A stretch of DNA of 64,000 nucleotides, from contig CAYSFD010000025.1 of NCBI GenBank assembly GCA_964430565.1, positions 4,018 through 68,017 of the forward strand, written 5' to 3'. Below, piece after piece: positions 1-7,308 of this stretch; positions within the stretch are counted from its first letter, which is position 1; each line of letters starts with the position of its first letter. The position numbers were made by a program, and so were the translations under genes. Below the pieces are notes generated by a model. That model made no database searches. It was not told where the DNA came from and was given only the letters and a program-made list of their open reading frames with translations. This stretch comes from VBDM01 sp964430565. GTDB taxonomy: Bacteria > Pseudomonadota > Gammaproteobacteria > Burkholderiales > SG8-39.

Positions 1-356
1 CTGGCCTCGACCTCGGTGAGGTCGATCCTGGCCAGTACCTGCCTCTGTTTCACGCCCTCGCCTTCGCGCGCCGTGACCGCGACCAACTCGCCCGCGACCT
101 TGGCTCTGACGGTCGCCTCGGTGAGCGGCGCGAGCGAGCCGGTTAGAGGCAGCACGCGGTCCAGAGTGCGCGGCTCGACGATGGTGAGATCGTCCTGTAG
201 GAATTCGGCCACCGGGCCGGCGGGCATGACGTTCGCCGCGGCGGCGGCGGCATTCTGCCGGCCGCGCAGGGCGAGCGCGGATACGGCGAGCACCATCAAG
301 GCCACCACTGTGATCATGATCATCGAACGGCGGGTGACGCGCTGCAAAAGTTTCAT
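1..356 (-). CDS. RND efflux periplasmic adaptor (membrane fusion protein), N-terminal part; runs off the window
   Basis: The reverse strand opens with ATG at 354-356 and stays open to the window edge, giving about 118 residues. The start MKLLQRVTRRSMIMI is followed by a hydrophobic anchor, then a beta-rich segment containing LTGSLAPLTEATVRAKVAGE and REGEGVKQRQVLARID. This is the biotinyl-lipoyl half-motif of HlyD/AcrA-type adaptors, which link an inner-membrane RND pump to an outer-membrane channel. It begins 4 bp after the tetR stop, so the repressor and pump are probably one operon. The C-terminal part is outside the window and the exported substrate cannot be inferred. Confidence 0.85.
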   Translation of the reverse strand, partial: MKLLQRVTRRSMIMITVVALMVLAVSALALRGRQNAAAAAANVMPAGPVAEFLQDDLTIVEPRTLDRVLPLTGSLAPLTEATVRAKVAGELVAVTAREGEGVKQRQVLARIDLTEVEA

Positions 357-360
357 GGCT

Positions 361-987
361 TCAATCCTTGGCAAGGCCGTGGCGCAGCATGTCGAGGTGC
401 GCCTCGATATAGCGCACCGGGTCGATCGCCTGGGTACCGTGCTGCTCCAGCGAGTTGCGCCACATCATGATCACGACCAGGGGCGCCGCGATCAGAAGTG
501 CGGTCTGTACCGGGTCGACGGCGCGGAATTCGCCGCGGGAAATGCCGCGTTTCACAATCGCCGCGATCACCTGGTCGCCCGGTTCGACGACTTCGGCGAC
601 GTAGAAGCGCGCGAGTTCGGGGAAGTTGCCGGCCTCGGCGAAGATCAGCTTCTGGATTCCCGAGACCCGCGTGGCGCCGACCTTTTCCCACCATCCGCAC
701 AGCAGGATCCGCAGCAGTTCGAAGCTGCTGCCTTCGAACTGCTCGATAACGCCCTTCATGACGGTAAGCGGCGAAACGAGACCTTCACGCACCACCGCCT
801 TGAACAGCTCTTCCTTGTTCTCGAAGTAAAGGTAGAGCGTTCCCTTGGAGATCCCGGCGCGCGAGGCGACGTCTTCCAGGCGCGTATTGGCAAAACCGCG
901 CTCCACGAAAAGGTCGAGCGCCGCGGCCGTGATTTCTTCCGGCCGTGCTTCTTTTCGCCGGGTCCAACGGCGTTCGCTCTTTTTCAC
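361..987 (-). CDS. TetR/AcrR-family transcriptional repressor
   Basis: A 208-residue protein with a typical TetR N-terminal helix-turn-helix at about residues 15-60: ITAAALDLFVERGFANTRLE, then SRAGISKGTLYLYFENKEEL. The C-terminal ligand domain is variable, as is normal for the family. The gene lies directly upstream of the RND adaptor and transcribes away from the 1.2 kb cluster. A 14-bp palindrome 40 bp upstream is a good autoregulatory operator. Efflux control is inferred from position; the inducer is unknown. Confidence 0.9.
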   Translation of the reverse strand: MKKSERRWTRRKEARPEEITAAALDLFVERGFANTRLEDVASRAGISKGTLYLYFENKEELFKAVVREGLVSPLTVMKGVIEQFEGSSFELLRILLCGWWEKVGATRVSGIQKLIFAEAGNFPELARFYVAEVVEPGDQVIAAIVKRGISRGEFRAVDPVQTALLIAAPLVVIMMWRNSLEQHGTQAIDPVRYIEAHLDMLRHGLAKD

Positions 988-1026
988 AAGCCGATCGTTC
1001 GTAGGGAAGGGGGGAAATAAGAAATA

Positions 1027-1040
1027 ACTGACTGGTCAGT
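1027..1040. promoter_or_regulatory. Palindromic operator upstream of the tetR-efflux operon
   Basis: The sequence reads ACTGAC-TG-GTCAGT: perfect 6-bp inverted arms around a 2-bp centre, 40 bp upstream of the tetR start codon. Short palindromes of this kind are usual TetR-family operators. It sits in the 281-bp gap between the divergent tetR and the GlcG-like gene, so it could also affect the catabolic cluster. Binding is inferred. Confidence 0.6.
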
Positions 1041-1268
1041 AATATAATCCCGCGACCCTGAAAGGTCAAGCGGAGCAAACTCTTTGCTTTCGAACTCCGC
1101 GGGCGACGGCCACCCGGCTACGAGGGTGTCCGCGGTGCTTGCTTCCCACTGCGTCGATAGTTCGAGGCGTACCCGGATGGATTGATTCGCAGGTGGAGTC
1201 TCGCAGTTGCAGTTGAAGTCGCGCAATCGGAGTCGAGTCGTTTCCCAAAACCCACAAAGGAGTTTGCG

Positions 1269-1754
1269 ATGAATAAATTGATTTGCGGCGCGGTACTCGG
1301 TTCGGTCGCTCTTGCGGCCGGCGCACAGGAAATAACCAGCGAGCGTACCGTGAGCATGAAGCTCGCCAATGAGCTTGCCTCGGCCGCGGTGGCGTCCTGC
1401 ACTGCAAGCGGCTACAACGTCGTTGCAACGGTCGTGGATCGCTCCGGTTATGTGAAGGCGGTCCAGCGCGCCGACAACGCTCGCCCGCATGCCATAGACA
1501 TCGCAGAGCGAAAGGCGCACACGGCCGCAATGCTGGGCTACGAGACCGCCAGATTGGCCGAAAACATCCAAAAAGGTGTCACTCCCGCCTCCATCCTGAA
1601 CACGCCCGGATTCACCTCGCTCCTCGGCGGCTTCCCGATCAAGGCCGGGACGGAAGTCATCGGTGGAATCGGCGTGAGCGGTGCTCCCGGCGGGCATCTC
1701 GATACGGCTTGCGTCGAAGCCGCGATGAAACTGGTCCAAGATCGGCTCAAGTAA
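1269..1754 (+). CDS. GlcG/HbpS (DUF336) family secreted protein
   Basis: ATG at 1269 is chosen because AAGGAG (1256-1261) lies just upstream and the product begins with a signal peptide (MNKLICGAVLGSVALAAGA, then QE). The 161 residues match the GlcG/HbpS fold: SASCTASGYNVVATVVDRSG-like core (ASCTASGYNVVATVVDRSG), DNARPHAIDIAERKAHTA, and a C-terminal GGIGVSGAPGGHLD glycine motif. Family members bind haem or small molecules and often accompany catabolic operons. It is the first gene of the plus-strand cluster; its role here is unknown. Confidence 0.8.
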   Translation: MNKLICGAVLGSVALAAGAQEITSERTVSMKLANELASAAVASCTASGYNVVATVVDRSGYVKAVQRADNARPHAIDIAERKAHTAAMLGYETARLAENIQKGVTPASILNTPGFTSLLGGFPIKAGTEVIGGIGVSGAPGGHLDTACVEAAMKLVQDRLK

Positions 1755-1854
1755 TCCAAGCCGAAACGGCAACATTCTGCCGGCAACTGCCCATCGATTG
1801 CGCTACCTGGCACGGCTCGCTGGGTTTCACAGGCAACGATGAAAGGGATCCGCC

Positions 1855-2814
1855 GTGACACTGCGATTCGCGATTCTCGCTGCCGCCCTCGCCGGCTGTG
1901 CGCAGGCGCAGGCGCAAAGCTATCCGTCGCGACCGATCCGCCTGGTGGTGCCCGCCGCCGCCGGGGGCACCGTGGATCTGCTGTCGCGCGCGGTGTCGCA
2001 GAAGCTCGGCGACCTGCTCAGCCAGCCGATGATCGTGGAGAACCGCGCCGGCGCCTTCACCAGCATCGCGGAAGAGTATGTGGTGAAGTCTGCGCCGGAC
2101 GGCTACACCTTGCTCATGTCAGGCATTACGCTGGCGACACAGCCCTACATGCGCGCCAACCTGCCCTACGATCCGCAGCGCGACTTCGCGATGATTTCCC
2201 TGATCGCCACCACCGGCAACGTTATCGTGGTCAACCCGGGCGTGCCAGCGAGGACGGTGAAGGAGCTGATCGAGCTCGCCCGTTCGAGCGCGCGCCCGCT
2301 GCACTACGGCACACCGGCGTTCGGGGCGACGGGCCATCTGGCCGCGGAGATGTTCAATCTCATGGCCGGCATCAAACTGGTGCAGGTTCCCTACAAGGGC
2401 GCGGCGCCGGCACTGCAGGACCTGATGGCCGGACAGATAGAGATGACCTTCGACAACATTCCCGCAGCCATCGGTCACATCCGCAGCGGCAAGATCCGCG
2501 CCATCGCGGTCACCTCGGCCAAGCGCGACCGGCAGCTGCCCGACGTCCCGACTATCGCCGAGGCCGGGCTGCCCGGCTACGAAATAGTCGCCTGGTTCGG
2601 CATGGTGGCACCGGCGAAGACACCCGCCGATATCATCGGCCGCGTGCATGCCGAGATCGTGCTCACGCTGAAGGACCCCGGCGTGCAGGAACGCATTGAG
2701 AAGCTCGGCTTCGAGGCGGTCGGCAATTCGCCCGCCGAGTTCCTCGCGTTCGTGAAGGCCGAAGACGCCAAACTCAGCAAAGTGATCAAGGCGGCCGGCA
2801 TGAAACCGCAGTGA
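1855..2814 (+). CDS. Tripartite tricarboxylate transporter (Bug/TctC) binding protein, orphan
   Basis: GTG start at 1855; 319 residues. The N-terminus carries a signal sequence (MTLRFAILAAALAGCAQAQA) with a possible LAGC lipobox, followed by the Bug hallmark YPSRPIRLVVPAAAGGTVD. Other family landmarks are VVENRAG-type IVENRAGA, VPYKGAAPALQDLMAGQI and FDNIPAAIGHIRSG. Bug proteins capture carboxylates or aromatics in the periplasm. No tctA/tctB pair is adjacent, so it may share permeases encoded elsewhere or act as a sensor. A 100-bp gap separates it from the next gene. Confidence 0.9.
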   Translation: MTLRFAILAAALAGCAQAQAQSYPSRPIRLVVPAAAGGTVDLLSRAVSQKLGDLLSQPMIVENRAGAFTSIAEEYVVKSAPDGYTLLMSGITLATQPYMRANLPYDPQRDFAMISLIATTGNVIVVNPGVPARTVKELIELARSSARPLHYGTPAFGATGHLAAEMFNLMAGIKLVQVPYKGAAPALQDLMAGQIEMTFDNIPAAIGHIRSGKIRAIAVTSAKRDRQLPDVPTIAEAGLPGYEIVAWFGMVAPAKTPADIIGRVHAEIVLTLKDPGVQERIEKLGFEAVGNSPAEFLAFVKAEDAKLSKVIKAAGMKPQ

Positions 2815-2914
2815 ATTGAGCGATTCAGCTTTCCTGCGCGACGCCGGTGAGAGCGGCATTGCGATTCAACATGGCGGTTCCCGCCACCTAGAAAACTAAG
2901 GCATTCTTGTCCCC

Positions 2915-3547
2915 ATGAGCCAGGAAAGTGAAACGCGGGACATCTACCGGCAGCAGAACTTCGGCAACCGCATCGGCTTCGGGCGCCGCAGCGCGCTGCT
3001 GGTGGTCGACTTCACCGTGGGCTTCAACGACCCGGCGCTGTTCGGCGGCGGCAACATCGATGCAGCAGTGAAGCGCAGCATCGGCCTGCTCGAGTTTTTC
3101 AGAAAGCGATCGCTTCCCGTGGCCTTCACGCGTGTGGTCTATGCCGAGGACGGATCGGATGCCGGCGTGTTTTGCCTCAAGACACCGAACCTGCGCATGC
3201 TCACCGAAACGCACCCTGCCGGGCAAGTGGTACCCGAACTGGAACCGAGGAAGGGTGAACTCGTCGTGCGCAAGACCCAGGCTTCCGCGTTCTTCGGCAC
3301 TGGCTTGGCGCCCTGGCTGGTGCAACAGGGAGCCGATACGGTGGTGGTCACCGGTTGCACCACCTCGGGCTGCGTGCGCGCCAGCGTGGTCGATGCGCTC
3401 AGCAACAACTTCCGCCCGATGGTGGCGCGCGACTGCGTCGGCGACCGGGCGCTCGGACCGCATGAGGCGAACCTTTTCGACATGGGCCAGAAGTACGCCG
3501 ACATTCTGGACCGTGACGAGATCATTTCTGCACTGGAACGCCATTGA
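2915..3547 (+). CDS. Isochorismatase-fold cysteine hydrolase, maleamate amidohydrolase (NicF)-like
   Basis: A 210-residue cysteine hydrolase with the expected triad positions: Asp in ALLVVDFTVGF, Lys in VVRKTQASAFFGT and Cys in TGCTTSGCVRASVVDAL. The C-terminal DCVGDRALGPHEANLFDM segment matches my recollection of maleamate or N-carbamoylsarcosine amidases better than isochorismatases. In nicotinate degradation NicF hydrolyses maleamate to maleate and ammonia, upstream of maleate isomerase. Two maleate-isomerase-like genes lie in this operon, which supports an amidase role. The exact substrate is inferred. The stop overlaps the next start (TTGA). Confidence 0.8.
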   Translation: MSQESETRDIYRQQNFGNRIGFGRRSALLVVDFTVGFNDPALFGGGNIDAAVKRSIGLLEFFRKRSLPVAFTRVVYAEDGSDAGVFCLKTPNLRMLTETHPAGQVVPELEPRKGELVVRKTQASAFFGTGLAPWLVQQGADTVVVTGCTTSGCVRASVVDALSNNFRPMVARDCVGDRALGPHEANLFDMGQKYADILDRDEIISALERH

Positions 3548-4497
3548 AAATCCGCCTGGCACGCGCCTCCGGCGCCACCTTCGGCGTCGACGATATTTCC
3601 TGCGCCACCGCCATGCAGCTGGGCGGGTTCGCCGCGGAGGGGCTGGAGGTGCAGTGGTCGGACTGGCGCGGCGGTGTCGCCGCCATGCGCGCGGTGCTCG
3701 AGGGCCACGCCGATGTCGCCTACGCCGGTTTCGGCCCGGTGGTCGCGCTGCGCGCCGCGGGCCAGCCGTGCCGGATTTTTATCTCGCAGGCGCGCGCCCT
3801 CGCCCAGGCGCTGGTGGTGCGCAATGGCATCGAGAATCTCAAGGGCGCGGTGTGGGCGGTTGATGGCATCGGCGCCTTGAGCCATCACATGTCGCGCCTG
3901 GTGGTGCGCGCACTCGGCATCTCCGAGAGCGAGATTCGCTGGGATGCGATCGGCCCGCCGCCGCAGCGCATCGCGGCGCTGCTTGAGGGGCGCGCCGACG
4001 CCGCGCTGCTGCGCACCGAGGAGGCGCTGGCGCTCAACCGCGACCACGCCGACAAGCTGCGCCGCATGCTCGACTTCGACGAACTCAAGCGGCTGGTGCC
4101 GCTGCAGCCGCATGGTGTACTTGCCACCACCGAAGCCTACGAGCAAGCGCAACCTGAGGTATTGCGCAAGCTGGCCGTGGCGATAATCCAGGCGTCGCGT
4201 GCCCTGCACGACGATGCCGAAGTTTTCGCGCGCGTCGTCCGCGCCAGCGTCTCGGTCGGGCTCGACGACGCTGAGCTGCGCCTGCTGTGGCAACGCGAGC
4301 ATGATAGCGGCGGCTGGGCGGTCAACGGTGAGATGGGGCGGGTCCACTGGGACGCCCAGCTGGCGCTGTTTCACGAATTGAACCCGGACTTGCGTAAAAT
4401 CGAACGCCGGGAAATCCTCTGCCCCGAATTCGTCGCCGCCGCGCTGGCGCAGTTGGGCAAACACTCCGCAGCGTTCGACAAAGGAGACACGGCATGA
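3544..4497 (+). CDS. NMT1/SsuA-like periplasmic-binding-fold protein without a signal peptide
   Basis: TTG start at 3544 overlaps the upstream TGA (TTGA). The 317-residue protein has the ABC nitrate/sulfonate/thiamine-precursor binding-protein fold: AMQLGGFAAEGLEVQWSDW, GGVAAMRAVLEGHADVAYAG and ALLEGRADAALL. The first residues (MKIRLARASGATFG) are already mature-domain sequence, with no hydrophobic leader. It may therefore act in the cytoplasm, as THI5-like relatives do, or be exported by other means. No ABC permease or ATPase is adjacent. Ligand unknown. Confidence 0.75.
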   Translation: MKIRLARASGATFGVDDISCATAMQLGGFAAEGLEVQWSDWRGGVAAMRAVLEGHADVAYAGFGPVVALRAAGQPCRIFISQARALAQALVVRNGIENLKGAVWAVDGIGALSHHMSRLVVRALGISESEIRWDAIGPPPQRIAALLEGRADAALLRTEEALALNRDHADKLRRMLDFDELKRLVPLQPHGVLATTEAYEQAQPEVLRKLAVAIIQASRALHDDAEVFARVVRASVSVGLDDAELRLLWQREHDSGGWAVNGEMGRVHWDAQLALFHELNPDLRKIERREILCPEFVAAALAQLGKHSAAFDKGDTA

Positions 4498-5243
4498 CCG
4501 ATTCCCTGGGACATCGCGGTAAATTCGGCGTGCTCGCGCCCTCGACCAATACCTCGGTGCAGCCCGAATTCGACGCGATGCGGCCGTGGGGCATCACCCA
4601 CCACCACTCGCGCCTGATCATCCCCGACTCCAAGGTGACCGACGACAAGAGCTTCATGGTGATGATGGAGGACATCCGCGCGGCGCTGTTTCCCGCGCTC
4701 GAGGCGGTCATGACCTGCCACCCGGATTACGTGGTGCTGGGCATGTCGGCGGAGACCTTCTGGGATGGCCTCGATGGTTCCAAGCAGTTGCAGCGCAAGC
4801 TCGACAAGGTGGCCAAATGCGGCGTGGTGATGGGCTCCGACGCTTGCCAGGCGGCACTGCGCGCCTGCGGCCGCGGCATCAGGCGCATCGGCGTCATCAC
4901 CCCGTACATGCCGGTGGGTGACCTGCAGGTGCGGCGCTTTTTCACCGAGTGCGGCTTCGAGGTGGTGAACCTGCTCGGCCTGAAATGCAAGAGCCCGGTC
5001 CTGATTGCGCACGAGTCCAAGGAAACGCTGCGCGACGCGATCATCAAGGTCAACCGCGGCAAGGTGGACGCCATCGTCCAGGTCGGCACCAACCTGGCGA
5101 TGGCCGAAGTCGCCGCGATGGCCGAGTTCTGGCTCGGCAAGCCGGTGATCGCGATCAACACCGCCACTTACTGGTATGCGTTGCGCCAGTACGGCATCAA
5201 GGACAAGGTGTACGGCTGGGGCTCTTTGTTGGCGCAAAATTGA
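4494..5243 (+). CDS. Maleate isomerase/Asp-Glu racemase superfamily protein lacking both catalytic cysteines
   Basis: A 249-residue protein starting at ATG 4494 with a 4-bp ATGA overlap. The N-terminus (GKFGVLAPSTNTSVQPEFDA) and C-terminus (GKPVIAINTATYWYALRQYG) match maleate cis-trans isomerases and arylmalonate decarboxylases. The positions that carry the two catalytic Cys in active members read LGMSAETF and VQVGTNLAM, so neither Cys is present. The paralogue at 10007 has both. It may belong to a non-racemase subfamily with different chemistry. Enzymatic role unknown. Confidence 0.8.
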   Translation: MTDSLGHRGKFGVLAPSTNTSVQPEFDAMRPWGITHHHSRLIIPDSKVTDDKSFMVMMEDIRAALFPALEAVMTCHPDYVVLGMSAETFWDGLDGSKQLQRKLDKVAKCGVVMGSDACQAALRACGRGIRRIGVITPYMPVGDLQVRRFFTECGFEVVNLLGLKCKSPVLIAHESKETLRDAIIKVNRGKVDAIVQVGTNLAMAEVAAMAEFWLGKPVIAINTATYWYALRQYGIKDKVYGWGSLLAQN

Positions 5244-6367
5244 AACGGGTATTGATTGCCGGCGCCGGACCGGTCGGACTCACCGCGGCTTACGCGCTCA
5301 CGCGCGCCGGCATCGCGGTGAGCGTTTTCGAGCGCGGCGCCGAGCTTGCCGAGGACCTGCGCGCCTCGACTTGGCATCCGCCGACACTCGACATGATGGA
5401 AGAACTCGGCCTCATCGACGAGATACTGTCGCAAGGGTTGAAGGCGCGCTATACGCAGCACCGTGACCGCAAGACCGGCGCCATCGCCGAATTCGACATG
5501 GAACTGCTGCGCGGCGAGACCAATCATCCCTACCGGATACAGTACGAACAGTTCAAGTACTCGCGACTCGTCCACGGACGCCTCGACGCCGAGGTCAAAT
5601 TCAATGCCGGCGTTGCGGCCGTTTCCCAGAGCGACGATGCCGTCAAAGTGATTCTCGAGGATGGCTCGGAGCACGCCGGTGACTACCTGATCGGCGCCGA
5701 TGGCGCCTCGAGCGCGGTGCGGCGCGCCATCGGCATTGAATTCGAAGGGATGACCTTCCCCGAGCGCTTTTTCGTCGTCAGCACCCCATTCGATTTCACC
5801 ACGGCGCTCGAGCGGCTGTGCTTTGTCAACTACATCGCCGACACCGACGAGTTCTGCGTGTTGCTCAAGGTGCCCGGGCTGTGGCGCTGCCTGTTCCCAA
5901 CGCAGGATGAGAGCGACGCGCAGGTGCTTGCCTCCGGGCCGCAGAAACTCCAGGGCGTCTTCGCAAGGAACGAACCCTACGAGACAGTGCACAGGACGCT
6001 GTACAGCGTGCACCAGCGCGTCGCGACTAAATACCGAGTTGGCCGCGCGTTCCTCGCCGGGGACGCCGCGCACATCAACAATCCGCTTGGCGGCATGGGC
6101 ATGAACGGCGGCCTGCACGACGTCTTGAATTTATGTGAGAAACTCGAAAAAGGTGAAAACCTCGATCTGTACGAGGCGCAGCGGCGGCCGGTGGCGATCG
6201 AATACATCAATGCAAACACCGCGCGCAATCGCAAACTGATGTCGGAGCGCGATCCGACGGCGCGCCGGCGCGCACAGGATGAAATATGCCGTATCGCCGC
6301 TGACCCGGTCGCGGCGAAAGCGTTTCTGATGAAGAGTTCAATGATTGAAACCCTGAGGAGACGTTGA
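5240..6367 (+). CDS. FAD-dependent aromatic/heterocyclic monooxygenase
   Basis: TTG at 5240 overlaps the preceding TGA and gives 375 residues that begin directly with the dinucleotide-binding motif (KRVLIAGAGPVGLTAAYAL). Later landmarks are the DG motif DYLIGADGASSAVRR and the GD motif GRAFLAGDAAHINNPLGGMG, which define the p-hydroxybenzoate hydroxylase family of single-component flavin monooxygenases. RASTWHPPTLDMMEELGL near residue 45 resembles 3-hydroxyphenylpropionate-type hydroxylases. In this operon it would introduce the hydroxyl group before ring opening. The substrate is not determined by the sequence. Confidence 0.88.
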   Translation: MKRVLIAGAGPVGLTAAYALTRAGIAVSVFERGAELAEDLRASTWHPPTLDMMEELGLIDEILSQGLKARYTQHRDRKTGAIAEFDMELLRGETNHPYRIQYEQFKYSRLVHGRLDAEVKFNAGVAAVSQSDDAVKVILEDGSEHAGDYLIGADGASSAVRRAIGIEFEGMTFPERFFVVSTPFDFTTALERLCFVNYIADTDEFCVLLKVPGLWRCLFPTQDESDAQVLASGPQKLQGVFARNEPYETVHRTLYSVHQRVATKYRVGRAFLAGDAAHINNPLGGMGMNGGLHDVLNLCEKLEKGENLDLYEAQRRPVAIEYINANTARNRKLMSERDPTARRRAQDEICRIAADPVAAKAFLMKSSMIETLRRR

Positions 6368-7308
6368 TGATGCGAATTTTTTCCGTACTGACCGGAATAC
6401 TGCTGTGCGAAAGTGCATTCGCCCAGGTAGTCGGGCTGGGAACCACCCAGGCTGGCGCCACCAACCAATTATCGACCGGCATCGCCAAGGTGGTATCGGA
6501 CAAAGGTGGCCTGCAGATGCGCACGCAGCCGATGGCCGGTGCTGCGCAGTACGCGCCGCTGGTCAACCGCGGCGACATCGAGTTCGGCATTTCCAACGTA
6601 CCCGAGCTTCACTATCTCGTCGCCGGGCAGGTGATCGTCGAGCGCGCCAATCCCGACCTGCGCATGGTGGCGCGCCTGGTGCCCTGGTACAACGGCCTGG
6701 TAGTGAAGAAGGACAGCCCGATCAAGTCGCTCAAGGACTTGAAGGGGCAGCCGGTGCCCGCCGGCTTCCCCGGCAACCCGCTCGGCAAGGTGCTGATATC
6801 CGGTTACCTCGCCAACGCCGGCATGGGCTTCGAGGACACGCGCCAGGTGCTGGTACCGGCATTCCCGCGCATGTTCGACGCCTTCAAGCAGCAGCAGACC
6901 GCCGTAAGCATCGCCACCATCGGCATGGCGCAGCTCAGGGAATGGGAGTCGGCGCTCGGCGGCGTGCGTTTCCTGTCGTTCGATCCATCGCCCGCCGCGG
7001 TCGCCGCGGTCACGCGCTTTGTGCCGCACAGTTACGTCGTCGAGGTCAAGCCGGGACCGGGCAACGTCGGCGTCGACACACCGACCAACATGCTGGTGTA
7101 CGACTATGCGTTGTGGGTGAACGCCAAGGTCGCCGACGACGTGGTCGCCAGGGTGGCGCAGGCGCTGTACGACAACCCGGGCGAGCTCAAAGCGAGCAGC
7201 CCGCTGTGGGCCGAGTTCGATATCGCGCAACTGGGGCGCGACGTCGGCATCCAGTACCACCCCGGCGCAGTGAAGGTCTACCAGGCGAAGGGCATTTGGA
7301 AGCGCTAG
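6367..7308 (+). CDS. TAXI-family TRAP transporter solute-binding protein
   Basis: ATG at 6367 overlaps the upstream stop by one base, with GAGGAG a few bases before it; ATG 6370 is an alternative. The 313-residue product has a signal peptide (MMRIFSVLTGILLCESAFAQ). It has the TAXI core: ATNQLSTGIAKVVSDKGG, MRTQPMAGAAQYAPLVNRGD and FGISNVPELHYLVAG. TAXI proteins deliver small carboxylates or amino acids to fused 4TM-12TM TRAP permeases, and the next gene encodes one. The solute is probably the substrate of the enzymes in this operon (inference). Confidence 0.88.
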   Translation: MMRIFSVLTGILLCESAFAQVVGLGTTQAGATNQLSTGIAKVVSDKGGLQMRTQPMAGAAQYAPLVNRGDIEFGISNVPELHYLVAGQVIVERANPDLRMVARLVPWYNGLVVKKDSPIKSLKDLKGQPVPAGFPGNPLGKVLISGYLANAGMGFEDTRQVLVPAFPRMFDAFKQQQTAVSIATIGMAQLREWESALGGVRFLSFDPSPAAVAAVTRFVPHSYVVEVKPGPGNVGVDTPTNMLVYDYALWVNAKVADDVVARVAQALYDNPGELKASSPLWAEFDIAQLGRDVGIQYHPGAVKVYQAKGIWKR

